Assembly: GCA_039105265.1 (NCBI GenBank)
Contig: JAPFFF010000005.1
Span: 744,001 to 808,000 of the forward strand
DNA length: 64,000 bases
Reading direction: 5' to 3'
DNA from: Tritrichomonas musculus
Lineage: Eukaryota; Parabasalia; Tritrichomonadida; Tritrichomonadidae
Of this stretch, positions 11,501-20,020 are shown piece after piece. Each line of letters opens with the position of its first letter. The stretch's first letter is position 1. A program made the translations under genes and the position numbers. The notes under the pieces were generated by a model that made no database searches, had not been told where the DNA came from, and was given only the letters and a program-made list of their open reading frames with translations.

Positions 11501-13812
11501 ATTCCATTATCATCACTTTTTGAATACGACGATGAATGCAAATATTCAAGAAGAAGACGATCAAGTCCGCTTGTGTGACATGAAATCGCATTCGTCGTTG
11601 TGTAGGTGCAAAGGTCATAGATGTACTTGATGACTTCGGTGCATTTAGGCGTGTTTATGAATATCCTCAGGAGGGCAGGAAGAACAAGTGGCTGTCGGAT
11701 GATGAAAGTTGGTGTTGTTGATGAAGTGAGGTCGCCGTTCATGATTTGATTGAGACCGCTAAAAACATTTTGAGAAGGATTGTTACCAAAAACGGTTAAA
11801 ATTGTGCTTTCAATCAAATTGAGCTGTTTAACCGATAAGGTGAAATTGTGAGCAATAACCGCAAAAAATTGTAAAGTATTCAAAACAAATTCTTGGCATT
11901 CTTTTGAATTGACCAAAAGTGGAAGTGATTTCATGATCGGATTGATGACCGGCTTGAACATCTCAGCAAGATGGTGCTGATGTGACAATGAATCAATAAC
12001 CGCATTAAATATATCGTTCAAACGGTTAACCGCCAAAGCTGAAGGGAAATCAATTTGAATGATATTGAAAATGACCATTATTTCTTCACCAAGCAAAGGG
12101 ACAACTTTTTGATCGTCTTTGGTCAAATATGACTTCAATTGTGTCAGAATAAACGGTCTCACCTTTTCCTCAAAAACGAACGATAGAAAAGACGATAAAA
12201 AGTAAGAATCGTTAAAAATGTAGGACTCAATTTCTCTCATGTTGAAGAAGAATGAAAAGAAGAGGAAAATCGCAAGTCGAACTGAATCAACGTCACTTTT
12301 TCCCATAAAACAATACTTTTGATAATAGAGAGATGAAGTGACAACAATGTGAAGTAATTTGGTCGATTGAAGAAGCAACGATCCGACCAAAGAACGATAG
12401 ATCAAGCAACGATAGATAATTTCAGAATAAAGTTGCGGATATGGCATTGATTCTGTCATAACCGACTCAAGGGCGGTTGGTCCTTCATTCAGAATCAATT
12501 CAAAGGCAACACTTCGTAAAGTATTCAATTTGTACGACTTTGTGTCTTCTATCGTGCAAATCAGGCGCGGATCGAACAAGATGTCAGAGAACAAGAAACG
12601 AACCATGTGAGGTATACTCACTTTTTCAGAGAGAGTCAATGCAGCATTCAAAAAATTGGCCATAAGGTCAAAAAAGTGACGGTTTTTGACACTTATTGCA
12701 ATTGAGTCCTGGAAAGTCTCAAGAAACGTTTGTGCTGACTTTTCGTGATGATAAACGATCTTCAGAAAAAGTTGAATTTGATCTGTCACTTTTTCTGGCT
12801 TACATAAAGAAGAAATATCATCACGCTCAGGCAATCTTTCAAGGCTTACGACGTTAAAACCATTTGGAAACGTTTCAACCTCTTGGAAGGCGAATATTGG
12901 CTCCATAATTTGTTCTGGCTTATCGAGTTTAACCGCTGGTGTTTCAGGGAACTCAATAATTAAAGATGGATTTTCAATTGTTATTTGGTCGACGAAATTA
13001 GGAACAACAATTTTGCACAATTCTGAGACATAATCGCCCCCCAAAACAGGACTGATGTGAGCAGCCAAATCTAGGGCGTTGAAGTCCATATTTATCACCA
13101 AGAATTTGATTGAATCCATGATTTTTATCGCTGCTGATTGAGGAATTGAATTTTTATTTTGTTCGACGATAGAAGAAAGCAACGTGTAAAGTTCGACGGC
13201 TTCGTCACTGATGTTTGTTGTGCCTTTTTTAGTGAGGCTTGTAAATAAGTCAGCAAAAACATCAAAGGCTACAAAACCGTTTAAATTTGCGTTCTTAAAA
13301 AAATCAGTAAAATGTGGTAAAAATAATTTTAGTTGATAAAAGTCGTGGACAAAGGAATAATAAGAAACTGAGCGAATAAATGCTTTAATTGCTAATGGAG
13401 TAATGTCGCGTATTGAGTTTAGAGATTGAAGTAAAATTGGTAAATAACTTATTGATGAATTCTTTTCTAAAACTAAACAAAAGGCATTATATGAGTGTAA
13501 AATAAAACAAACAGCAAATTGTGCTAGCTTTGAGCCGTCTTGTTGGCATTTGCTTTCTATTACTTTAAGAGAACTGGGTCGAAATGGAAATAAATATGAA
13601 AATCCTTTCATGCTTTCATTGTATGAAAGTCCCTTCGAAATTCGCTCAGAGATGGTTTCAATCTCTGAATTTTGAAGTTTAGGAAATTCAAAAGTTTCAT
13701 ATATTTGAATTAATTCCTGATCTTGTAAAGATTTGCGAATATCGGTTGGAAATCGAAGTTGTAAAATTTCTGTGAATGGATCTGGGTAGTTGGAGGCTGT
13801 CGCAGCATTCAT
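5569..13812 (-). CDS. BEACH-WD40 trafficking protein (LRBA/neurobeachin/LYST type)
   Basis: A 2,747-residue scaffold of the BEACH family, known to act in vesicle traffic and lysosome-related organelle size. A long helical armadillo-like N-terminal half comes first. A concanavalin A-like domain follows at about residues 850-960 (SEGFTFVAWIDIDS). A low-complexity acidic linker lies near 1050-1090. The PH-like domain is at about 1975-2050 (CHLIVNTKEFECEFVLF). The BEACH domain is at about 2095-2370, with WIIKDYNC, YRDLRRPIG and ELVPEFFFQPEVF as hallmark blocks. WD40-like blades fill about 2470-2744. This is the full architecture of large BEACH proteins in one unbroken frame. The ATG is real, and a mariner-type MITE begins only 4 bases before it, so the promoter must lie within or beyond that element. 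The paralogue (LYST versus neurobeachin) cannot be set by eye. Confidence 0.93.
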   Translation of the reverse strand: MNAATASNYPDPFTEILQLRFPTDIRKSLQDQELIQIYETFEFPKLQNSEIETISERISKGLSYNESMKGFSYLFPFRPSSLKVIESKCQQDGSKLAQFAVCFILHSYNAFCLVLEKNSSISYLPILLQSLNSIRDITPLAIKAFIRSVSYYSFVHDFYQLKLFLPHFTDFFKNANLNGFVAFDVFADLFTSLTKKGTTNISDEAVELYTLLSSIVEQNKNSIPQSAAIKIMDSIKFLVINMDFNALDLAAHISPVLGGDYVSELCKIVVPNFVDQITIENPSLIIEFPETPAVKLDKPEQIMEPIFAFQEVETFPNGFNVVSLERLPERDDISSLCKPEKVTDQIQLFLKIVYHHEKSAQTFLETFQDSIAISVKNRHFFDLMANFLNAALTLSEKVSIPHMVRFLFSDILFDPRLICTIEDTKSYKLNTLRSVAFELILNEGPTALESVMTESMPYPQLYSEIIYRCLIYRSLVGSLLLQSTKLLHIVVTSSLYYQKYCFMGKSDVDSVRLAIFLFFSFFFNMREIESYIFNDSYFLSSFLSFVFEEKVRPFILTQLKSYLTKDDQKVVPLLGEEIMVIFNIIQIDFPSALAVNRLNDIFNAVIDSLSHQHHLAEMFKPVINPIMKSLPLLVNSKECQEFVLNTLQFFAVIAHNFTLSVKQLNLIESTILTVFGNNPSQNVFSGLNQIMNGDLTSSTTPTFIIRQPLVLPALLRIFINTPKCTEVIKYIYDLCTYTTTNAISCHTSGLDRLLLEYLHSSSYSKSDDNGIGTFDDKTIELILELFSKIAFLISSPDVVLLYLSLLSPIAGKGLPKHFDKVLIALNSIVSSSLKSPVTSIPFPKDVFRMEKSVDISEGFTFVAWIDIDSIDSHFKPYLFTLNNAASNEPSFIRISLNSNVIDIYQRTTKSESSARADGVLPLNHWSFISITYKILNANSQILVTINGRESRPLSFPIMSSSNDHGNESNDCYIMSFFGVADDSVDPDVPVLIGPFAVFPMLDVGTITQLFGHGPRQLNRMTISPFFTYVPQIITKSAVSTPTINAKSVFDTTTNENEDEDLKKDDSNDKNEIGSDSESESDADKNEETDENIDVTFINNPVSTTFLNVLINNCKVTTMIPLFSLIDFRNDSGKAFRNITDITIELISNSLLMSNETEIEFAQLHGFEILSELLMQTSFSHLTYSTYLRFFSLLQMLRTTELQTQLIRTIVGNIELWIVADAENQLRILKHWARVLFLSNSPTDNFSTFLSNTVLYYWDNTCDRDYLKGLPGSNRPRPSGLDSVRCRNYMIDVLLVMSQRKFTFEDFDLLMSFIKESPDEGTVLSLAHLVLMMARTVPSPLSVAIGLGDGDFDDKANESVTVRTSSTLKTFLFPSTSPLSSPRSPSSDNSPNVSELFSIEGSAESLDVISSNEIPLFNSKSATFSANSRFEAVKEKTEKFLALLHQLFKRNLPELTKILIEIICMLHVNKILTNPSFDIHIEIIIHRLSKSMLTQDLFEYLYLNLLPSIPQILPLCFWLAFNISDVAIAQLVTNTEPSEKFAISDRWAVWPIIIASQAINSVKASILVFLAKCGHQEWMNVYSTIIIVCNALKQDSSSMLSIFLTYLSNLLLCQMIPPNVENLESFFSLARHFLLFRDSKEKQRELETAFRFSPFAMTTNHVVKQLSLPIPQSEEATQEEDESSKKKKQKKASKLPPRSKSMIPSEASEMVSIRTMCDEDTMKRNFVKAKKFTNQIIAFNELPKSYSFGLRLDERSRWKDMSLAQNTMHLVGITCYWPAFDIDLIICSFVMRTIPSIVSTHLQGMKISSRAIDQYQIYIDLLCFRALENKINCNLLKYKSKNFMTNASIALFETAKWKMEKFIEVPHMIYHSIREFYKEFHNVNPLIDLNVENEFNCYLTEMKKSLSIKANEVVLNRKLWNQLWNAITAPSSIWENAIDRKETILRDKIGCYSFCPFKTKTKIETENNSKSSIRPEFQVNCHLIVNTKEFECEFVLFNDRFEIVMNDNRKKIIKYIDIIEILPRSRFHQKNSIEVFLKDNKSYFISFIEDQYINDLIDTNFSLNIFIISKISQFEKRLLNPISSIEDLCEKWCNRKISNFEYIIELNKASGRSFNDLSQYPIFPWIIKDYNCQFIKLTETSLYRDLRRPIGTLNDERIKKLRENSEERKSLQTVQYQGMKLPYLYKSGPSSEKIVKEYISSLLSKSSTENDVFKSVPKMFQYATSESEDFRELVPEFFFQPEVFNHIELPPWSHSPIEFVYLNRKALESDYVSSNLDSWIDLIWGFLNKGREAAKHENSFMPELYDNNETENEIKIDFNLLKENGIIPKQLFTSKHPSRSQMKKPITSEALTVDAKTSTVAYASIQTVSNENKIVVTFIDASGILKKNVFTFGINNDVITIANVDTSIQNIQDFNFVSDTTKFVSISNDFILVSDESKESIPSIQSSENSKNKIESLMKSTLLLNTKTLTVKNFLNEPSICFAASHPYFATLSNELLIKVFNVDSLKKPSFTIPFYRVSATSMALSGRFHMIVVGGFEELLVYSISKTTLTKRIQLDEGATPLMVNISPSWGFIVVYATIEKTVFKKIEDDYKINRSNNSVDSVSIDNIENIKVSRNSSSSILLDNAVPVKEKVAMLSTFSVNGELIRKKILPGRIVALTSWKSASGFDFIAFATDKDKVYVCEAFFLEIEKGKSVMRCPSSIKELRYSEELQMLVVVTKDGSFFFKPYVPNESVLYLSPYVPRSPKS

Positions 13813-13816
13813 TACT

Positions 13817-14105
13817 TACAGTATAGTAAAAAAATATGAAATCGTCAAAAAATACTAAAAAAGTTGGAAAATACACTTTTTCAAAGAAATAAGGCCAAAT
13901 TTGCTTGGCTAATTCTTTTTATCGTCATTTGAAAAAATGGATTTTCGAACTTTTTCGTAAAATTCAAAAAGCTGGAAAAGCTACTTTTTCAAATGACGAT
14001 AAAACAATATTTACTCAAAAAAATTGAGTGTTTATTATGAAAAAGCTTGTTTTCCAACTTTTTGAATAATATTTTTACGTTTTCATATTTTTTTACTATA
14101 CTGTA
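13817..14105. mobile_element. Mariner-type MITE, 285 bp, at the BEACH gene start
   Basis: The ends are long imperfect inverted repeats that begin CAGTATAGTAAAAAAATATG at 13819 and, in inverse, end at 14103. They stay alignable for about 55 bases to a shared AAGTTGGAAAA. TA sits directly outside both ends (13817-13818, 14104-14105), the target duplication of the Tc1/mariner superfamily, and the leading CAGT also fits. Inside is a second perfect inverted pair (TTTATCGTCATTTGAAAAA and its inverse), so the whole can fold on itself. No coding capacity. The left end is 4 bases from the BEACH ATG. Confidence 0.8.
13834..13839 (-). promoter_or_regulatory. Initiator-like TCATAT inside the MITE end
   Basis: Read on the minus strand, the MITE end contains TCATAT, which partly fits the TCAYTW initiator, about 25 bases before the BEACH start codon. 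As the MITE fills the next 285 bp, this is the nearest candidate for the BEACH transcription start. The motif is short and the fit is imperfect. Confidence 0.25.
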
Positions 14106-15217
14106 TATTGATTTTGATAATTTAATTTATTTCAAAAGTTGAATTTAAACTTTAAAATATTTGAAGAAAAAGTCCGTTTATATTTAATTTTCAATTAAAT
14201 TTTAGTACAATAAAACATTGAAAAAATTTTGTCCTCAAATTATAAATATTATAATATATTAAAAATTAATTTATTTTTGCGGTAAAAAATTTTCTTTTTA
14301 TATAAAAATAATACTTACAAGTTTTTAATTGGTTATATTAACTTAACTAAGAATTATTTAAATAAAAAAAAAAAAAAAAAAAATAAGTTTTGAAAAAAAA
14401 TTGTATGAATAAATTCAAAAAAATTGAATTCGTTTACCAAATAATAATTGAAATGGATATCAAAAGAATTTTCTTTAACACTGCCAATTACAATCTCTTA
14501 AATACGAAGTTTTGTTGAAGATTATTAAAACAAATGGTAATTTCAACTGACAAGAATAAGTGTTACTTATGAAATCGGTAATATCTGGATGTTTGAGTTT
14601 GCTGAGGATCAAAGATTTGCGCTTAACTAGCATCACATTCTATATGAACAGTGATGTTGTTGAAAAAGATTTTTCAAATTGGATTTTGTTATTCTAAATG
14701 ATATTCAATTCATTAAAATTATATTAAATCAGCTTATAATATTAGTGATTTTTTTCCCAATATGAACAATATTATATAATTACATTCATTTATTATATAA
14801 TCTGATTAATTATGAATGAAAACAATAGAGAGATTCAATTCTTTTTTTTTTCTGTGCAAATAATTGTCTATTGGACATCAGATGAGCAATTGCTAGTTAT
14901 CAATTACATAATTTAATACATAATAAAGAAAAAGAAAACTTGAAGGGCAAGTTTCAAGCAATTCTTTGATGAATCAATTTTGGGGATTCTTTGAATTACT
15001 TGTTGAAAGGACTAAAAAAAAAAAAAAAAAGCAGCCAATCATCATGAAAGACTATCTAAATCTAAAGATGCTTTTAAGTTTTGCCAATATTTTTGATCCA
15101 GACCGTTCAATTGTGAATTCAATTTATTTAATATTGAATCAAATTCTCAATAGAAAATGATCGGCAATAAAGATTTTTATTTGTTCAATTAATAATTTTT
15201 TATTAATCACTTTTTAT
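14106..15217. other. Intergenic debris
   Basis: There is no intact gene. Two scraps can be recognised. On the minus strand near 14520-14680 a frame reads RKSLILSKLKHPDI, like the helix C region of a protein kinase. Near 14795-14860 the plus-strand sequence resembles the 3' end of the HECT gene at 17320-17385 (shared ATAATCTGATT, ACAATAGAGAGA, GATTCAATT). Long A runs lie at about 14364-14383 and 15008-15031. A 64-codon frame at 14966-15160 has no recognisable content. Confidence 0.4.
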
Positions 15218-16630
15218 TCATTTATTATGATTGCTCAATAAATCTGTAATGCTTTGATTAGATGATATATCAATTGCTTTTCTTCCTTGCTCATCAGTAG
15301 CATCTACATCGATATTATCATTTTCTAGTAATAATTTAACAATTTCAACATTACCATTTTTTACAGCAATATGCAATGGTGTACATTCAGTCATCTCAGA
15401 ATCTCTTCTTTTTATGCATTTGATGTTTACATCTATGTTTTTCATTATTAAGTAATAATTTAACATATTCGATTTTATTGCATTCTACTGCAATGTAAAA
15501 TGGTGTTAAATAGTCTTCTGATTTATTTAACAAATCTCATGATTTTGATTTTTCAACAAATGTTGTGTGTCTTTTTAAATTCACATCAATTCCATCTTTA
15601 TTTATTAATAATTGAATTATATTATAGTCTAAATGTTTGTCAATGGCACGGAATAGAGGTGTTATTTCGTCTTCTCTATGTTCTTCTATATCATAGCCAT
15701 CATCATCATCTACATAAATCCTTTCTTCCCCCGATATTTTTCTCTTCGAGATATTATTATAAATATGTTTGCTGTTTACATCAATTTTTTCCTGGCTTAA
15801 CACTAAATTAATTGTATCATAATTCATTTCTTCATCTATTGCGCAATACAATGGCGTTTCTTCTTTATAATAATATTTATATTTGTATTTATATTTGATA
15901 GCTAAATCAACTTGGCCACTTTCTAATAAAATTTTGGCGATATCAATACTTTTATTTCGAATAGCATGATGTATAGGTGCTTCTGTTTTATTTGTTAGCT
16001 GGGCTTCTCTATTTGCATCAATATTTTTAAAAGTCATTAATAATCTCACTATTTCTATATTCTCATTATATACAGCTCGAAATAAAGCTGTTTCATTTTC
16101 GGAGTTTTTGGCATTTATATCTATATTTTTAAAATATAATAATAATCGAACAATTTCTATATTTTCATTATATACAGCTCTAAATAAAGGTGTATTTTTT
16201 TGGCAGTCTTTAACATTTATATCTATGTTTTTATAATTTAATAATAATCGAGAAATTTCGTTGTTATTTTTAAAAATTGCGTATAATAATGGATTATAGT
16301 TTGTTGTGTTTACATTATTATTCTCATTTTTCAATAGTATTTTCCAAAAGAATTATAATACCTTAGGTTTCCATAATTGATATCAAATTCATTTTCATTT
16401 AATAGCAATTGAATAATTTCAATATCTTCAATTTTAACTGCAACATTTAAAGCATTTTTATTGATATTATTTGTATAATCCACCTTATTGCAGCCTAATA
16501 ATAATTTCAATGTTTTTTTTTTTTTTCTTTTCTTTATTGCTAGAATTAATGATGTTATTTAATCTCGATCTTCTGTATTTTCATAAAAGCCAATATTTAA
16601 ATCTATGTTTTCTTCTTCCAATATTATCTA
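15218..16630 (-). pseudogene. Ankyrin-repeat protein, decayed
   Basis: The minus strand carries a run of ankyrin repeats across several frames. The best section (15537-16334) shows units such as TPLFRAVYNENIEIVRLLL, two of them nearly identical (the second starts ALFRAVYNE). The last repeats (15218-15466) contain CTPLHIAVKNGNVEIVKLLL and end at a natural-looking stop. Between them is an in-frame TGA after KSKS, and a frame change near 15450. Upstream of 16334 the repeat pattern continues in two other frames with stops and a T-run, back to about 16620 where a partial MITE abuts. There is no start codon. Several lesions make it a dead member of the large trichomonad ankyrin family. Near-identity of adjacent repeats suggests recent unit duplication before decay. 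Confidence 0.8.
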
Positions 16631-16819
16631 AATTGAATAGATTGTATTTTTAAATAATAATATCTAAATATAAAATAAATATTTTTTTAAATAATAATAA
16701 TTATTTTATCAAATGAACATTTTATCTATATGTATATATAATATTATGATTCTAACTCTTTTATATAGAGATTTGGTAGGGTTTTTTCCATTTAGTAGGG
16801 GTTTTTACTCTAGACTATA
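16631..16819. mobile_element. One-ended copy of the 42-kb MITE
   Basis: The inverse complement of this stretch matches the left part of the MITE at 42061-42364, from the TAGTCTAGAG end through AAATCTCTATATAAAAGAG to the internal TCTATTCAATT. Its TIR ends at 16817 with TA beyond it. The other end is missing and abuts the ankyrin pseudogene. This copy has about 20 extra bases just inside the TIR (CCCCTACTAAATGG). Confidence 0.65.
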
Positions 16820-17291
16820 TAGCTCAAAAATGAAATAATTCTAAATCAATTTAAATGGAAAATTAGATATGACAAACTTGTTGAACGTTGTGAAAAATAG
16901 AGGTGCGACATTGATTGCATAGGTCACAATTTAAATTAGGATTCATCTATACTATGGCATAAAAAAAAAGATATTGAAAAATCAATCGCTTTTAAAATGT
17001 ACCTGATTGTCAAAAATGATGGGATAAATGCAATATATAATTTATTTGATTTTTTTGCAAATAACAAAAATGATTCTGAATTCAATAGAGAGTATTGATA
17101 ATTCTAAATTCAATATAAATGTCCAGCGTACCCAAATGAATGCTCAAAGTGATAAAGCACCTATTAAAGAAACGTTGGTTGATTCAGATGATATTATTAC
17201 TTTAATTTGAATTCGTAAAAAAAAAATTTAGTAACTTGATTTTTTTTTATTTCTAAACAAAGATAAATACGTAAAATGAATACATAAAGTT
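16820..17291. other. Intergenic stretch
   Basis: A 60-codon frame at 17028-17210 and a short one near 16998-17099 (MYLIVKNDGINAIYNLF) look faintly protein-like, but I cannot assign either. Nothing else was seen. Confidence 0.3.
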
Positions 17292-19601
17292 TTATATATT
17301 ATACCATTCATTCATTGAATAATCTGATTCCATAGAAATGAAGACAATAGAGAGAGATTCAATTAATTCTTTTTCTGTGTGAAAATCTGGCGATTCCAGT
17401 TCAAACGAACAAGTGTGTGCAAAAAAACGATCACTTTTTGAAATAATTAATTGTTTCCCTCGTTTTTTGTATCCACCTGAAGGGATCCCATTTAATCCTG
17501 TGACTAAACGCAAGAACTGCTTAATCTGATCTTTATTAAACTTCAATATCACCTTCGACCAAATATTAATTGATTTTTCTGAAAAATTCATAAATTTTAT
17601 TTCATTCAATATTTTCTTGGAATTCAATTCTTCATCGCCAATAACGTCACTCATTAAATTCCACCAATCAAACATATTTGCAATAATTATTTCAATATGA
17701 TGATTAAAGAAGAAACCTTTTTTCAAATCATTCAATTCCTTCTCTCTTCGATTGATCAAAATTTCTTTGCAACGATCAATGATTTCTTCATCGTTTTCTG
17801 CCTCAAAGCCAATGTTGCCAGCGATTTGTGGATCGAATTCAGACAATGACTGAACCCATTCAATTTTATTTGACGGTAATTGATTTGTGAGAAACCGAAA
17901 AATGATTGAATGAATGGGAATTGAAATAGGAATTGAATCGAGTAACGATTTTGCCATGATTTTTCCAATCTCACAAAAATTCTCTCCTCCGACGATAGGC
18001 AAAAGTGACACAGAATTATCGCTCATTTCAAATTTTGAAATAGAAACGGTTTCCCAAAATTGAGAGAAAATATCTCTCAAAACGCCGCCATGGTCAATTG
18101 CTGATTCACCTTCAACTTTCAATTGGAATTGAGTCATCAATTCTGAATTATTTAACCGTGAAAACAAATCCAAAATTGATTCTTCTGTGCGTGTTACGTT
18201 GTAGCTTGGAGGGGGCCTGACTTTATTAATTGAAGACGTTAACAAACTGTGTGAAAAGTTGTAATTGAATTGAGAAATATCAGGAATGAATCCGAATAAT
18301 TGATTTGAAAAATTTTCAATTGGTGAAATTTCAGACTTTGACTTCACCACCACATCATTATTTTTGATGTGCAATTTGTCACTTTTTGTTATTACGAAAG
18401 AGTCGATTTTGAAATTTTGTTTGAAATATTTAGAATTTTCATTCATTTCATCCAAAATCATTAAAAATTGACTTAACACATTGAATTTTGTTGAAAGAGA
18501 CAAAGATGAAGTCAATGGAAACCCTTCAACAACTTTTTCAAAGCGAGGCAATTGAATAATTTCTTTGTCACTTGAATTGATTTTTGATGCATATTTCGAT
18601 AACGAACTAACCGAAGGTTTGACTTTCCTTTTCAAACGAAGTAGTAGTGAATTAAGTTCGTTAGTTTTTGATTGAATTTTTTCAATGAGTTGGATTGTAT
18701 CGCTTCCTTGATCAACGATGATTTCGTTCTCTTTTCTAAGATCATCAATGATCTCCTTCATTTTATCAAATTCTTTAAAATTCAATTGAATTTTTTTCTT
18801 CATCAAAAAGTTGCCAATAACCGTAACCGTTGGTGTTGTTTCAAATTCAACAATGTTTGAATTGCCAGTCAAATCCAAAATTTTCAACCGTGAATCACTC
18901 GGAATATCTGGAAAATGAGAAATTGAACAATTTCGCAAATAAAGATTTTTCAGATGCTTCGATTGAAGCAATTTTGAAAACGATTGTTTTGACACCTTTG
19001 AAAATTTCAATTCATTCATATATAACGTTTTTGTATCACTTTTTGAGAAGCGTTCACACAATGCAATTAAACCAGATGTAGTGAAATTGTTTGACGATAT
19101 ATTCAACTTTTTGATATTAGTCTTAATTGAAAAAATGGCAGAATCATCAATTCGATTTTCTGACAAATTAAGTGATGTGAATTGAATGTCAACCGATGAA
19201 AAGAAAACAATGGCACCTCGTGATGTGATCTCATTTGATGCTACCGATAGTATTCGAACATTTTCAATACATTTCGATAATGATATGAAACCATCGTCGC
19301 GTAATTGAATATTGTCTAAAATTAGCGTTAAAGGTGAAATATTTGACTGGAAAATCGATGGAACTACAGATGGACCGAGATTTACGTTATTTGATACATC
19401 TATTTCAAATAAATAACTCGGGTCTTTAATATTTGTCATTAGAGTTGTTAATTTTGACGCGGTAAGATTACAGGATATTAATGAGATTGATGAAACTGAT
19501 TCTTTATTTGACATGGAACCAAGAATATCTTTTTCTCTATCTTCATAGTTTTCATTTGATAGCTGAATTGTTTCATCAAAATCAGTAGAAGTATCATTCA
19601 T
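17292..19601 (-). CDS. LRR-HECT E3 ubiquitin ligase
   Basis: A ligase that takes ubiquitin from an E2 onto its own cysteine and then passes it to a substrate. The N-terminal third has leucine-rich repeats (units such as FTSLNLSENRIDDSAIF and KNLYLRNCSISHFPDI), likely for substrate binding. A linker with coiled-coil tendency follows. The HECT domain covers roughly residues 465-769: the N-lobe shows ESAIDHGGVLRDIF, and the C-lobe has the catalytic cysteine in AHTCSFELESP (about C730), 39 residues from the end, as usual. TGLNGIPSGG precedes it, also a HECT landmark. The ATG is at 19601; two further codons upstream begin with TTG and are not needed. The family is certain and the substrate unknown. 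Confidence 0.92.
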   Translation of the reverse strand: MNDTSTDFDETIQLSNENYEDREKDILGSMSNKESVSSISLISCNLTASKLTTLMTNIKDPSYLFEIDVSNNVNLGPSVVPSIFQSNISPLTLILDNIQLRDDGFISLSKCIENVRILSVASNEITSRGAIVFFSSVDIQFTSLNLSENRIDDSAIFSIKTNIKKLNISSNNFTTSGLIALCERFSKSDTKTLYMNELKFSKVSKQSFSKLLQSKHLKNLYLRNCSISHFPDIPSDSRLKILDLTGNSNIVEFETTPTVTVIGNFLMKKKIQLNFKEFDKMKEIIDDLRKENEIIVDQGSDTIQLIEKIQSKTNELNSLLLRLKRKVKPSVSSLSKYASKINSSDKEIIQLPRFEKVVEGFPLTSSLSLSTKFNVLSQFLMILDEMNENSKYFKQNFKIDSFVITKSDKLHIKNNDVVVKSKSEISPIENFSNQLFGFIPDISQFNYNFSHSLLTSSINKVRPPPSYNVTRTEESILDLFSRLNNSELMTQFQLKVEGESAIDHGGVLRDIFSQFWETVSISKFEMSDNSVSLLPIVGGENFCEIGKIMAKSLLDSIPISIPIHSIIFRFLTNQLPSNKIEWVQSLSEFDPQIAGNIGFEAENDEEIIDRCKEILINRREKELNDLKKGFFFNHHIEIIIANMFDWWNLMSDVIGDEELNSKKILNEIKFMNFSEKSINIWSKVILKFNKDQIKQFLRLVTGLNGIPSGGYKKRGKQLIISKSDRFFAHTCSFELESPDFHTEKELIESLSIVFISMESDYSMNEWYNI

Positions 19602-19607
19602 TACCAA

Positions 19608-20020
19608 TTGAAATGTTTTTAATAAAAACCGTTTTTAAATAAAAAATTTTTAGAATGAGAATATCCTATTTAAAAAAAGATATTTATTTTGTTTTTGTTA
19701 AAAATATATTATAAAAATAGTAAATTATTTGATAATTTGAATATTAAAGAAAAACAAGTAAAAACTCTATAAATATTTTTTCCTTTATGCACAAAAAAGT
19801 ATTTTTTACATCATACTTTTCTTTAAAATATTTATTCTTTAACTAAAAAAATGAAAACTAATGTTTATAAAAGATTTTAAGTTTTTCATTATATTGAATA
19901 TAATTAAAATTGTCATAAATAAAATATTTAAATGATATGGTAAGAATTACAATAATATAACATTTATACATAAAATGTTAAGTTGGATAAATCCAGCTTA
20001 TTTGAAGTCAAAAATAATTC
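19608..20020. other. AT-rich intergenic stretch
   Basis: Spacer between the HECT gene start and the 3' end of the CCZ1-like gene, both on the minus strand. It must include the HECT promoter; TCAATT lies about 10 bases before the HECT ATG but does not fit the TCAYTW consensus. No other feature seen. Confidence 0.35.

Noticed and set aside
14966-15160. 64-codon frame after a run of A
   Set aside because: No recognisable motif, a poly-Lys stretch from the A run, and no initiator; not enough to call a gene.
16471-16653. 60-codon plus-strand frame with poly-Phe
   Set aside because: Antisense of the ankyrin pseudogene and its T run.
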